DNA of 18,290 bases, taken from the NCBI GenBank assembly GCA_023430845.1, contig JAEYYJ010000445.1, forward strand, positions 1-18,290. The letters are read 5' to 3'. Below, piece by piece: positions 6,202-13,526 of this stretch. Positions within the stretch are counted from its first letter, which is position 1; each line of letters opens with the position of its first letter. Source of the stretch: Pseudomonadota bacterium. GTDB lineage: Bacteria > Pseudomonadota > Alphaproteobacteria > Rhizobiales > Hyphomicrobiaceae. The notes under the pieces are model-generated. The model was not told the origin of the DNA. It made no database searches and saw nothing but the letters and a program-made list of their open reading frames with translations. The position numbers and the translations under genes are program-made.

Positions 6202-7389
6202 TCAATCGCGCTGGACACACATGGCAACGCCCATGCCGCCGCCGATGCAGAGCGTCGCGAGGCCCTTTTTCGCGTCGCGGCGCTGCATTTCGTAGAGCAG
6301 CGTCGTGAGCACGCGCGCGCCCGATGCGCCGATCGGATGGCCGATGGCGATCGCGCCACCGTTCACATTCACCTTGGAGGTATCCCAGCCGAGGCCCTTG
6401 TTTACCGCGCATGCCTGCGCCGCGAACGCTTCGTTGGCCTCGATGAGATCGAGATCCTGCACGGTCCAGCCGGCCTTCTCGAGTGCCTTCCGCGACGCCG
6501 GAATGGGGCCCGTTCCCATGATCGAGGGATCGACACCCGCGTGCGCCCACGAAACGATGCGCGCGAGCGGCTTGATGCCGCGCTTCTTCGCTTCCTCGAG
6601 CGACATCAGAACGACAGCGGCAGCACCATCGTTGATGCCCGAGGCGTTCGCCGCGGTGACGGAACCTTCCTTGTCGAAGGCCGGACGGAGCTTCGAGACA
6701 GACTCGATCGTCACGCCATCCTTGATGTACTCGTCCTCGGCAACGACCACTTCACCCTTGCGCGACTTGATCGTCACCGGAACGATCTCGTCCTTGAAGC
6801 GGCCGGATTTCTTCGCGGCCTCGGCCTTGTTCTGCGACGCGACCGCGAACTTGTCCTGCTCGTCGCGGCTGATCTGCCACTGGCGCGCGACGTTCTCGGC
6901 GGTCGTGCCCATGTGATAGCCGTTGAAGGCATCCCACAGGCCGTCCTTGATCATGGTGTCGATCATCTTCGCGTCGCCCATCTTCGTACCTTCACGAAGA
7001 TGCATGACGTGTGGCGCCTGGCTCATGCTCTCCTGGCCGCCCGCGACCACGATCGACGCCGAGCCGTCCTGGATCTGCTGGGCACCGAGCGCCACGGCGC
7101 GGAGACCCGAGCCACAGAGCTGGTTCATGCCCCAGGCCGGTGCGTCGACCGGAATGCCGGCCGCGATGGATGCCTGACGGGCGGGGTTCTGCCCTGCGCC
7201 GGCTGCAAGGATCTGACCCATGATGACTTCCGAGACATCGCCTGCCGCGACACCGGCACGGTCGAGCGCACCCTGGATGGCCGTCTTGCCGAGCTCGTGC
7301 GCCGCGACACCCGCAAGCGCCCCGTTGAACGCGCCGACCGGCGTGCGGGCAGCGCTGGCGATCACAATCGTTGTGGAATCTGCGCTCAT
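6202..7389 (-). CDS. phaA: Acetyl-CoA acetyltransferase (beta-ketothiolase) PhaA
   Basis: This 395-residue biosynthetic thiolase condenses two acetyl-CoA to acetoacetyl-CoA, the first step of PHB synthesis. The acyl-accepting Cys92 lies in [10 protein letters not shown]. The GHPIGASGA motif carries His351, and CIGGGMG carries the second catalytic Cys381. NEAFAAQ and the NVNGGAIA motif are present, and length is normal for the family (about 390). It starts at ATG 7389, diverges from phaR across 241 bp, and precedes phaB. PhaA also works in ketone-body and acetoacetyl-CoA metabolism, but the flanking phaB and phaR point to storage polymer. The synthase gene phaC is not in the window. Confidence 0.96.
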   Translation of the reverse strand: MSADSTTIVIASAARTPVGAFNGALAGVAAHELGKTAIQGALDRAGVAAGDVSEVIMGQILAAGAGQNPARQASIAAGIPVDAPAWGMNQLCGSGLRAVALGAQQIQDGSASIVVAGGQESMSQAPHVMHLREGTKMGDAKMIDTMIKDGLWDAFNGYHMGTTAENVARQWQISRDEQDKFAVASQNKAEAAKKSGRFKDEIVPVTIKSRKGEVVVAEDEYIKDGVTIESVSKLRPAFDKEGSVTAANASGINDGAAAVVLMSLEEAKKRGIKPLARIVSWAHAGVDPSIMGTGPIPASRKALEKAGWTVQDLDLIEANEAFAAQACAVNKGLGWDTSKVNVNGGAIAIGHPIGASGARVLTTLLYEMQRRDAKKGLATLCIGGGMGVAMCVQRD

Positions 7390-7488
7390 CTTCGTCTCCT
7401 GAGTGAAGGGATCGCGTCCCGTCCCGTGCGACCCGCGAGGGTGCCGGCGTCACCGGCCGTTGGTCATGATGTATTCGTACGATTACCG

Positions 7489-7512
7489 CCGATTGCATGT
7501 TCCGGCAATCGG
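7489..7512. promoter_or_regulatory. Inverted repeat in the phaA/phaR divergent promoter region
   Basis: CCGATTGC (7489-7496) and GCAATCGG (7505-7512) are perfect 8-bp arms around an 8-nt spacer, roughly centred between the two divergent genes. This is a good position for an operator controlling one or both. The known PhaR target in Paracoccus is described as CTGC-N3/4-GCAG; that exact pattern is not seen here, though a bare CTGCAG occurs near 7545. Assignment to PhaR is therefore unproven. Confidence 0.45.
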
Positions 7513-7630
7513 ATCGCGTGGCAACCAACCTCCGCATTTAGAAGCTGCAGGACTGGAATCCCAGGTTCCCTGACATGGGGTGAGCGTGGTAGCATTGCCA
7601 TATGTCAAGCATTGGGAGGCGGCCCAAATT

Positions 7631-8311
7631 ATGCTGAGCAAGTCAGACGCTCCCACGGGGAAGAAAGAGCCGGTGGTCATCAAGAAGTACGCGAACCGGC
7701 GTCTGTACAATACCGAAACCAGCACCTACGTGACGCTGGAAGACCTTGCCCAGATGGTCCGCTCCGAGCGCGATTTCGTCGTTTTCGACGCACGCACCGG
7801 CGACGACCTCACCCATTCCGTTCTTACACAGATCATCGTCGAGCAGGAGAGCCGCGCCGGCGCTCAGACCCTGCTGCCCGTGCCGTTTCTTCGCCAGCTC
7901 ATCCGCTTCTACGGCGGCGCCATGGAGCGCATGGTGCCGAGCTACCTGCAGGTCAGCCTCGAGACACTGACCCGCGAGCAGGATCGCTTCCGCAAGCAGT
8001 TCGCCAACGCATTCACGCCCCAGGGTGCGCTCGAGGCCTACCAGGAGCAGGCGCGCAAGAATCTCCAGCTCTTCGAGCAGGCGATGACCATGTTCAGCCC
8101 CTTCGCCGCCTCCAAACCCGGCGCCAAGGTCGAAGGTGGCGCACCAAAGGGCGACGGGGCAGAGGCAGCGCCCGTGCGAGAGAAGGCGGCGGCCGCAAAG
8201 CCTTCGGGAAGCGATGCCGATGCGCCCGAGAGCGACGAGCTGACGGTCATGCGCAACGAGCTCGCCGCCATGCAGGCGCGAATCGAAAAGCTCGCCAAGA
8301 CCAAGACCTGA
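7631..8311 (+). CDS. phaR: PHB synthesis repressor PhaR
   Basis: This 226-residue regulator binds DNA near phasin and phaR genes and is released when it binds nascent PHB. The N-terminal PHB/PHA DNA-binding domain spans about 15-75 (VVIKKYANRRLYNTETSTYV is diagnostic). The polymer-binding PHB_acc segment spans about 78-117 (LLPVPFLRQLIRFYGGAME). A low-complexity Ala/Gly/Lys linker follows (about 158-200), then a short C-terminal coiled coil (DELTVMRNELAAMQARIEKL). The frame is open from GTG 7580, but ATG 7631 is preferred because GGGAGG lies upstream (spacing about 11) and the conserved domain starts soon after. It is divergent from phaA-phaB. Confidence 0.95.
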   Translation: MLSKSDAPTGKKEPVVIKKYANRRLYNTETSTYVTLEDLAQMVRSERDFVVFDARTGDDLTHSVLTQIIVEQESRAGAQTLLPVPFLRQLIRFYGGAMERMVPSYLQVSLETLTREQDRFRKQFANAFTPQGALEAYQEQARKNLQLFEQAMTMFSPFAASKPGAKVEGGAPKGDGAEAAPVREKAAAAKPSGSDADAPESDELTVMRNELAAMQARIEKLAKTKT

Positions 8312-8318
8312 AATCTCG

Positions 8319-8343
8319 GCAGCCGTGCTCGTGCGGCTGTTTT
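8319..8343 (+). terminator. Terminator after phaR
   Basis: CAGCCG (8320-8325) pairs with CGGCTG (8334-8339) around an 8-nt loop and is followed directly by TTTT (8340-8343). It starts 8 nt after the phaR stop. Confidence 0.75.
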
Positions 8344-8352
8344 GCGAGGCTC

Positions 8353-8374
8353 AGAGCACCCTGCGGGGTGCTCT
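8353..8374 (+). terminator. Second hairpin after phaR
   Basis: AGAGCACCC (8353-8361) and GGGTGCTCT (8366-8374) form a perfect 9-bp stem with a TGCG tetraloop. It lies 9 nt past the first terminator and has only a poor T-run. It may be a backup terminator or an RNA-stabilising hairpin. Confidence 0.55.
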
Positions 8375-8429
8375 TGCGCTCCCCTGAGTTTGGCGTCATC
8401 CTTTTGTCAAACACAAGCAGGAGGCGCCC

Positions 8430-8816
8430 ATGAGCGATGCCGAGCCAATAAGCCTCTATCCCGGCTTTGGTGCAGGCGGGTCCATATCGCCGACCCACCG
8501 CGCATCATCGCCGGCGCCGTCCGTGGTTGTCTTCACGCGACGTGAATTGACGGCCATTCTGGACGTTTACGGCCGCCAGGTTGCGGCAGGTGAATGGCGC
8601 GACTATGCGATCGACCATGGTCGCGAGACGGCCGCCTTCTCGATCTTCCGCCGCACGAGCGAAGTGCCTCTCTACCGCATCGAGAAAACGCCGAAGCTCG
8701 CGCGCAAGCAGGGCGCCTACAGCGTCGTCAGCGCCACCGGCCTGATCCTCAAGCGCGGCAACGAACTCGACCGGGTCCTTGCCGTTATCGACAAGCGCGT
8801 GCGCCTCGTCGACTGA
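8430..8816 (+). CDS. DUF2794 family protein
   Basis: This 128-residue soluble protein of unknown function is recognised as DUF2794 by its central block (FTRRELTAILDVYGRQVAAG) and by YAIDHGRETAAFSIFRR, YRIEKTPKLARKQGAYSV and the C-terminal LAVIDKRVRL. The first 30 residues are Pro/Ser-rich and probably disordered. The start at 8430 has AGGAGG 6 nt upstream. No signal peptide or membrane segment is seen. It begins a tight three-gene group with DUF4169 (14 nt gap) and an RHH protein. The family is conserved in Alphaproteobacteria but no role is established that I know of. Confidence 0.88.
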   Translation: MSDAEPISLYPGFGAGGSISPTHRASSPAPSVVVFTRRELTAILDVYGRQVAAGEWRDYAIDHGRETAAFSIFRRTSEVPLYRIEKTPKLARKQGAYSVVSATGLILKRGNELDRVLAVIDKRVRLVD

Positions 8817-8830
8817 GCCAGTGGATTGAG

Positions 8831-9085
8831 ATGCCCATGACTGCCGAAATCATCAACCTCCGACAGGCGCGCAAGCGGCGCGAACGTGAGGCCAAGGAAG
8901 CCGAGGCGGAGAGTAACCGCGCACGGTTCGGCCGCACGCGCGCCGAGCGCGAACGCGACGAAATCGGTGAGGCGAGAACCCGCCGGCATCTCGACGGCCA
9001 TCGCATCGAGAAGATCTCGGATACGGCTTCAGAAGAGCCGTTGGCCGATACCGCACCCGAGACTTCCGCCCCTAAAGTGCCGTGA
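8831..9085 (+). CDS. DUF4169 family small protein
   Basis: This 84-residue, highly charged protein starts MPMTAEIINLRQARKRRERE and is recognised as DUF4169 by the EIINLRQARK opening and by NRARFGRTRAERERDE. Most of it should be one long helix rich in Arg, Glu and Ala, with a disordered acidic tail. The upstream GAG fits the second ATG (8837, 6 nt spacing) as well as 8831, so the start is uncertain by two codons. Its stop overlaps the start of the next gene by 4 nt, suggesting coupled translation. Function unknown. Confidence 0.82.
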   Translation: MPMTAEIINLRQARKRREREAKEAEAESNRARFGRTRAERERDEIGEARTRRHLDGHRIEKISDTASEEPLADTAPETSAPKVP

Positions 9086-9303
9086 CACGACCCATCAAGC
9101 GCTCGTTCTCGATCGACGGGCACCGAACGTCGATCTCGCTCGAACCGCCGTTCTGGAATGCTCTCAAGGAGGTTGCCGCCAAGGAGCGCGTCCCGGTCTC
9201 GCGCCTCGTCGCGACAATCGATCAAAATCGTGGTGCTGCGGGACTTTCGAGCGCTGTGCGCATATGGCTTCTGAGCTACTACCAATCTCGCTCGAGCGAC
9301 TGA
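9082..9303 (+). CDS. Ribbon-helix-helix domain protein
   Basis: The 73-residue protein starts at GTG 9082, inside the stop of the DUF4169 gene (GTGA overlap). The N-terminal strand is KRSFSIDGHRTSISLEP. It is followed by two helices (FWNALKEVAAKERV and PVSRLVATIDQNR) and AVRIWLLSYY, the pattern of the RHH_4 family. RHH proteins usually bind DNA as dimers through the strand and act as repressors. No toxin gene is adjacent, so there is no sign of a toxin-antitoxin pair; the partner is the DUF4169 protein. No own ribosome site is seen, so it probably depends on translational coupling. Confidence 0.85.
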   Translation: MTRPIKRSFSIDGHRTSISLEPPFWNALKEVAAKERVPVSRLVATIDQNRGAAGLSSAVRIWLLSYYQSRSSD

Positions 9304-9471
9304 TAGGGCGAAGGCGGACATTCAGCCTAAGCCTATGATTATTTTTCGTTCTCGATCGTTCAGTGCCCCAAAAAAGCCCGGAACCTGCGACGACGCTCAG
9401 ATCGGGATTGCCGGGGTTCGAGAGTCTTTCATTTATCTGTTTCTCACGTCGGGCACCGTCCATTGGGCGGG

Positions 9472-9490
9472 GCGGATTTCGTGCATCCGC
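9472..9490. repeat. Short inverted repeat upstream of the DsrE-like gene
   Basis: GCGGAT (9472-9477) and ATCCGC (9485-9490) flank a 7-nt spacer, 107 bp before the DsrE-like start. The surrounding 293-bp gap (9304-9596) is locally more AT-rich (ATTATTTTTCG near 9335-9345) and contains no gene I can support. It probably holds the promoter of the following gene run. Confidence 0.3.
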
Positions 9491-9596
9491 AGTTCCGATA
9501 TGAGCGACAGCAGACGTGGGCGACAGCAGCGGCAACCCGATCGGGGAAGTGGCCCAATGGCGTGTGCCGGGCCCACAGGGGATCGGAGTGAAATTC

Positions 9597-10136
9597 ATGA
9601 CTGTTCGCGTGCGTCGTCGGATCGCAATGATGACTGCCGTCGGATGTCTGGTTGGATTGAGCCCGCTCGCTGCGTGCGCGCAGGACGCGCCGAAGGAGCG
9701 CGTTAAAGCCCAGACCACCAAGACCGCGCAGGCCAAGAGCAAGGAGAAGAAGCCGGCGGCGGCCGCGAAGGTCCACAAGATCGCGATCCAGGTTGCCGAG
9801 AACAACCCGCAGCTCATGAACCTCGCGCTCAACAACGCAAGCAACATCATCGCCCACTACAAGAAGGCTGGTGAGAAGGTCATCGTCGAGATCGTTACCT
9901 TCGGTCCTGGCCTCACGATGCTGCGCGATGACACGAGCCCGGTGAAGGCTCGCATCCAGACAATGTCTCTCGAAAATTCCGAACTCACCTTCGCCGCCTG
10001 CGCCAACACCCAGGCGAACGTGTCGAAGCAGGAAGCAAAAGACGTCCCAATCATGAGCGAGGCCAAGGTGATCCCGTCAGGGGTTGTCCGTCTCGCAGAG
10101 CTGCAGGGCCAGGGTTACGCCTACATCCGCCCCTGA
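9597..10136 (+). CDS. Exported DsrE-like protein
   Basis: This 179-residue protein has a signal peptide with an Arg-rich start (MTVRVRRRIA). It contains a lipobox-like L24-A25-A26-C27, so it may be lipid-anchored at Cys27 or cut after ACA at 28. A Lys/Ala/Gln-rich linker (30-57) leads to a DsrE/F-like domain (about 59-179). Helix QLMNLALNNASNIIAHY, strand VIVEIVTFGPGL and TFAACANT carry the conserved domain Cys135. Cytoplasmic DsrE proteins relay sulfur on such a cysteine; exported homologues are common but poorly understood. The start is chosen for GGAG 8 nt upstream; an open frame to 9516 lacks such a site. Two further exported proteins follow on the same strand. Confidence 0.82.
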   Translation: MTVRVRRRIAMMTAVGCLVGLSPLAACAQDAPKERVKAQTTKTAQAKSKEKKPAAAAKVHKIAIQVAENNPQLMNLALNNASNIIAHYKKAGEKVIVEIVTFGPGLTMLRDDTSPVKARIQTMSLENSELTFAACANTQANVSKQEAKDVPIMSEAKVIPSGVVRLAELQGQGYAYIRP

Positions 10137-10187
10137 GCGCACATCTTCGATCTACCGCGGCCGCATCGCCTGCGCGCCGCTCGACCT

Positions 10188-10205
10188 CCGGCCGCAAGCG
10201 GCCGG
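10188..10205. repeat. GC-rich hairpin between the DsrE-like and TAXI genes
   Basis: CCGGCCGC (10188-10195) and GCGGCCGG (10198-10205) are perfect inverted arms separated by AA. There is no T-run, so it is a weak terminator candidate. The rest of the 10137-10375 gap is GC-rich with no supported gene. Confidence 0.4.
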
Positions 10206-10375
10206 CAAGAGGCCGCAAAGGGCCCATGAGGCCGGATCGCGCGCTTGACGCGCGCTCCGCCATTCCCGGGAGGACTATCGAGGAAGCGCCTTCCGCTGGG
10301 AGGCGAGTGTGCCCGGATGTCCGCGTGGCGGCGCCGAAGTGATGGTCATTGCGACCGGACGAAACGGAGGTTTTC

Positions 10376-11563
10376 ATGTTTGTTACGCGTTGCAGCCGGG
10401 TCCTCTCGTGGATGCTGCTCGCCCTTGCCGTCGCGGCAGCGCCCTTCGTCGGGAGCGTCGAGGCTCAACAGCAGCTTGCCCAGGCCGCGAAACGCCCCAA
10501 GCAGGCTCAGCAGGCACAGCCCCCGTCCGGGGAGGCCAAGCGCCGCGAGGCGATCAATTCCTGGACTGTAGGACTCGCCGCCGGCCGCACCGAGGGCGCG
10601 CCGCTGCAGTTCGCGGCCGAACTCGCACGCGTCGTCGACGACGGCGATAACATGCGCGTGCTGCCGATCGTGACGCGCGGCCCCTTCGATAACGTATTCG
10701 ATCTGCTGTATCTCCGCGGCGTCGATGCTGCGATCGTCTACGGCGATGTTCTCGAGCATTTCAAGAACAACCCGGAAATCGCGGGCATCGGACGGCGCAT
10801 CAATTATCTGATGAATCTTTTCCCCTCCGAGCTGCACATCTTCGCGGGGCCTGGGATCAACTCGGTCAAGGATCTCGAAGGCAAGACCGTGAACTTCAAT
10901 ACGGTCGGAACGGCTGCCGCCTACAGCGGCCCGATCATCTTCAAGCAGCTCGGCATCAACATCGACGCGCAGTTCATTCCGCACAATGTCGCCATGGCCT
11001 CCATGCGTAAGGGTGAAAGCAAATTCGCTGCGACAGTCTGGGTTTCGTCGAAACCACTGCCGCCATTCCTGAAAGGCGATTTTCCCGAAGGCTTCAAGTT
11101 CCTGCCCGTCGAGTACAACGATAAGCTCGAGTACTATTTGCCGGCCTATCTCGAGTCGAAGGACTATCCGGCGCTCATTCCGGAAGGCCAGCGCATCGAG
11201 ACGATCGCCGTGCCGGCGCTGCTTGCCGTTTACGACTGGCCGCGCGACACCGACCGCTTCCAACGCGTTTCGCGCCTCGTCGACTACATCCACGATCGCT
11301 TCCCGCGCCTGCAGAACGAGCCCGGCTATCACCCCAAGTGGAAGGATGTGAATCTCGCCGGCAGCGTACCTGGCTGGAAGCGCTTCCAGCCCATGCAGGA
11401 CAAGCTCGACAAGGTCGTGAAGGCGCCTCCGCAGGCTGCTGCACGGCCGAAGATCGACCACGCGCTGGCTCGCGCCCAGGCGGCACGCGCAGCGCCGGAC
11501 AATCCGCAAGAGCAAGAACGACTTTTCCAGCAGTTCATCGAGTGGACCAAAAAGCAGAATTGA
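10376..11563 (+). CDS. TAXI-family TRAP transporter solute-binding protein
   Basis: This 395-residue periplasmic protein has a signal peptide (1-30, ending SVEA) and a Gln/Ala/Lys-rich linker (31-56). A TAXI-type binding domain begins at SWTVGLAAGRTEG. Supporting segments are AELARVVDDGDNMRVLPIV, LLYLRGVDAAIVYGDVLEHF, LEGKTVNFNTVGTAA and TIAVPALLAVYDWP. TAXI proteins normally feed a fused DctQM-type TRAP permease. None is present in the window, so the permease is elsewhere or the protein has another role. The start has GGAGG 5 nt upstream. The C-terminal 60 residues are Ala/Gln/Arg-rich and likely flexible. It is 61 nt upstream of the Sel1-like protein gene, probably one transcript. Confidence 0.9.
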   Translation: MFVTRCSRVLSWMLLALAVAAAPFVGSVEAQQQLAQAAKRPKQAQQAQPPSGEAKRREAINSWTVGLAAGRTEGAPLQFAAELARVVDDGDNMRVLPIVTRGPFDNVFDLLYLRGVDAAIVYGDVLEHFKNNPEIAGIGRRINYLMNLFPSELHIFAGPGINSVKDLEGKTVNFNTVGTAAAYSGPIIFKQLGINIDAQFIPHNVAMASMRKGESKFAATVWVSSKPLPPFLKGDFPEGFKFLPVEYNDKLEYYLPAYLESKDYPALIPEGQRIETIAVPALLAVYDWPRDTDRFQRVSRLVDYIHDRFPRLQNEPGYHPKWKDVNLAGSVPGWKRFQPMQDKLDKVVKAPPQAAARPKIDHALARAQAARAAPDNPQEQERLFQQFIEWTKKQN

Positions 11564-11624
11564 TACGGCGGCGGCGGACGGCCGTCGCCGAGGCGGGCCC
11601 GCATCGGCGGCGCAAGGGGGCGAT

Positions 11625-12569
11625 ATGATTTACACTAGGATGCGGATGCCCATGGCCGGCATCTTGAGGGGCACCACAGGCCTCTGCATCATCACGCTTG
11701 CAGTAGCGACGGGAACGCCAGCCGCAGCCGTTCCCGCGCTTGGAAGTCCGGCTACGCTTTCCGATACGGAAGATGGCGCCTCGGGTTGGCTTCAAGCCCA
11801 GGCGCAGGTCGAACAGAAGCCACATATCAACATCGGCAAGGTCGTTCTCGTCGAGCCGGCCAGCGAGACGCCCCTGCCGATTCAGATCGGACCCATCGAC
11901 GCGATCCCGCGCAACAGCTTCGTGCGCATCCGCGGGATGCCGTCTGCCGTCGTACTCTCGGAGGGCCACTCCATTGCGCCCGGCTCCTGGGCCGTGCCGC
12001 TCTCCGTCCTGCCCAACCTGCGGATTTCGATACCTGTAGGGGTCTCCGGCAAGTCCGACATAACGATTGCTCTCGTGCAGATCGACGGGACGGTCCTCGC
12101 GGACGCGCGGGCATCCCTCGTTGTCGCGGCGGCCGAGTTGATCGCGCCTCAACAACCAGAGGCGCCGCGCGAGCGTAGTGTCGCTTCCGTCGGCGCACCG
12201 CCGGCCCCGCTGGAAGCGTCGCCACCACCAGCCCAACGCCCACCAGTTCCTGCGACCACCGCATCGAAAGCCCCCCCGGCGCTGACGGAGGACCAGCAGC
12301 GCGCGCTCGCGTTCGTCGTGCGTGGACGCGCGCAGGCGCAGCAGGGCAACATCGCAGCCGCGCGGCTTTTCTACCGGCGCGCTGCCGACGCCAATCTCGC
12401 AGACGGTGCATTCGCGCTCGCCGCCACCTACGATCCGGCGGAACTCGCGATCATGGGCGTTGCGGGTGTTCAGCCCGACATCGCGCTCGCTCGGAACTGG
12501 TATGAGAAAGCGCGCGAACTTGGCGCGCGTGATGCCGAAGAGCGGCTGCGGAGATTGAGTGCGCGATAG
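11625..12569 (+). CDS. Exported Pro-rich protein with a Sel1/TPR-like C-terminus
   Basis: This 314-residue hypothetical protein has an N-terminal signal segment (hydrophobic GLCIITLAVATGTPAAA). A beta-rich middle part follows (about 60-165: PLPIQIGPIDAIPRNSFVRIRG and SWAVPLSVLPNLRI), then a Pro/Ala-rich linker (about 173-218). The C-terminal helical part (about 220-312) resembles Sel1/TPR units: ARLFYRRAADANLADGAFAL and ARNWYEKARELGARDAEERL. Such repeats bind proteins. The start has AAGGGGG 4 nt upstream. It follows the TAXI gene closely. Function unknown; a periplasmic scaffolding role is only an inference from the repeats. Confidence 0.78.
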   Translation: MIYTRMRMPMAGILRGTTGLCIITLAVATGTPAAAVPALGSPATLSDTEDGASGWLQAQAQVEQKPHINIGKVVLVEPASETPLPIQIGPIDAIPRNSFVRIRGMPSAVVLSEGHSIAPGSWAVPLSVLPNLRISIPVGVSGKSDITIALVQIDGTVLADARASLVVAAAELIAPQQPEAPRERSVASVGAPPAPLEASPPPAQRPPVPATTASKAPPALTEDQQRALAFVVRGRAQAQQGNIAAARLFYRRAADANLADGAFALAATYDPAELAIMGVAGVQPDIALARNWYEKARELGARDAEERLRRLSAR

Positions 12570-12574
12570 TATTT

Positions 12575-12631
12575 GCCGCCGCCTGCTGGCAAGGGGTGCT
12601 TCGCACTCCGCTGTAATGCTATGGCGGCGGC
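12575..12631. terminator. Nested inverted repeats between convergent genes
   Basis: An inner hairpin, GGGGTGC-TTC-GCACTCC (12593-12609), with one G-T pair, sits inside outer arms GCCGCCGCC (12575-12583) and GGCGGCGGC (12623-12631). The site lies 6 nt past the Sel1-like gene stop and about 90 nt past the yidD stop on the other strand. There is no T-run, so it is only a weak terminator candidate. No gene is supported in 12570-12719. Confidence 0.3.
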
Positions 12632-12719
12632 GGCCAATGCGCGAGGTCGCGTTTGTTGCCGCGGGCTGCTGGAAAGAAGTGCTGTCGCGTTCAGCCGTGC
12701 TTATGCCCGCAGCCACTCA

Positions 12720-13040
12720 CTACGGCGGCATTCGATCCGCCTCGACCTGACGCTGCGACCAGCGGCCGTAGCGCCAGGGCGCGAGCCAGTGACGCTCACG
12801 CCGCACATCGGGCGCCGGATCATAGCCCGACGTGCCCCACGGATGGCACCGGCAGACGCGTGCGCCGGCGAGCCACCAACCGCGCCATGCGCCGTTGATC
12901 TCGATCGCGTCGAGCGCGTATTCCGAGCATGTCGGCAGGTGCCGGCACTCATGGCCGAGCAGCGGCTTCAACGTCCAGCGGTAGAGCCGCACGGGCGCCT
13001 TGGCGATCTCCTTGGTGAGGTGCTCAATAGGGTTCGCCAT
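12720..13040 (-). CDS. yidD: Membrane protein insertion efficiency factor YidD
   Basis: This 106-residue protein carries the YidD core: LYRWTLKPLLGHECRHLPT, CSEYALDAI and GWWLAGARVCRCHPWG followed by GYDPAP. YidD helps YidC insert proteins into the inner membrane and is itself a small membrane-associated protein with an amphipathic N-terminal helix. It is usually 70-90 residues; here a basic, Trp-rich C-terminal extension (RRERHWLAPWRYGRWSQRQ) adds about 25. It starts 18 nt after the Fe-S scaffold stop on the same strand, with AGGG upstream, so the two are probably one operon. It is not next to rnpA-yidC as in many bacteria. Confidence 0.94.
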   Translation of the reverse strand: MANPIEHLTKEIAKAPVRLYRWTLKPLLGHECRHLPTCSEYALDAIEINGAWRGWWLAGARVCRCHPWGTSGYDPAPDVRRERHWLAPWRYGRWSQRQVEADRMPP

Positions 13041-13058
13041 CGTTGTAACTGCCCTGCA

Positions 13059-13526
13059 TCAATCGCGCGCGGCAGCTACCTCCTGCTTACCGCTCTTCTC
13101 GGCAATCTCATCCAGCGCGCGCACGACCGCCTCGAAGGCGAGCAGCGTCGATGCGTGACGCCCCTTGACCTCGCGCACCGGCTCGAGCGCCGCAAGATCG
13201 GCCCAGCGCCCGGAAGGCGGCGGCCCGTTCTCCTTGAGCATACGACGCATTTCAGCGGCGACCTCACGCAGCTCCGCTTCGCTTGAGCCGACGATATTGC
13301 GTGCCATGATCGCAGCCGAGGCCTGGCCGAGAAGGCACGCCTTGACGGTCTGGGCGTATTCCTCGACGCGATCGCCCTTCATGGCGAGCTCGATGGCGAT
13401 GGTGGAGCCGCAAAGCTTCGAATGGGCTGAAGCCGTGGCATCGGGCGCAGCTAGGCGGCCGGCCGGCGGGATGCCCGCGGCCAGCTCGATGATACGCTGG
13501 CTATAGAGGTCGCTCAGCTCTGTCAT
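13059..13526 (-). CDS. Iron-sulfur cluster assembly scaffold protein (IscU/SufU/NifU-N-like)
   Basis: This 155-residue protein has the IscU-like fold order: N-terminal LYSQRIIELAAG, then SKLCGSTIAIEL with Cys39, then YAQTVKACLLGQASAAIM with Cys64. Canonical scaffolds have a third cluster-binding cysteine near the C-terminal helix. Here that place reads VKGRHASTLLAFEA, with His124 and Ser126 and no Cys. It may still hold a cluster through two Cys plus Asp or His, or serve another sulfur or metal role. GAGG lies 3-6 nt upstream of the ATG. It shares a transcript with yidD and diverges from folE. Given the missing Cys, no isc or suf symbol is assigned. Confidence 0.85.
   Translation of the reverse strand: MTELSDLYSQRIIELAAGIPPAGRLAAPDATASAHSKLCGSTIAIELAMKGDRVEEYAQTVKACLLGQASAAIMARNIVGSSEAELREVAAEMRRMLKENGPPPSGRWADLAALEPVREVKGRHASTLLAFEAVVRALDEIAEKSGKQEVAAARD

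Noticed and set aside
7535..7560. PhaR site of the Paracoccus type near CTGCAG at about 7545
   Set aside because: The described pattern needs a 3-4 nt spacer between CTGC and GCAG. Here the two halves overlap as CTGCAG, a common hexamer in GC-rich DNA.
6139..8433. A 764-codon open frame on the plus strand opposite phaA
   Set aside because: It runs antisense through phaA and out of frame through phaR. Its translation is Arg/His-rich with no recognisable domain, as expected for the shadow of a GC-rich gene.
9082..9303. Toxin-antitoxin system based on the RHH protein
   Set aside because: Neither neighbour resembles a toxin (no RelE, PIN or MazF features). The overlapping upstream gene is a DUF4169 protein.
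10346..11515. A 389-codon minus-strand frame opposite the TAXI gene
   Set aside because: The plus strand has a signal peptide and TAXI family motifs; the antisense frame has none.
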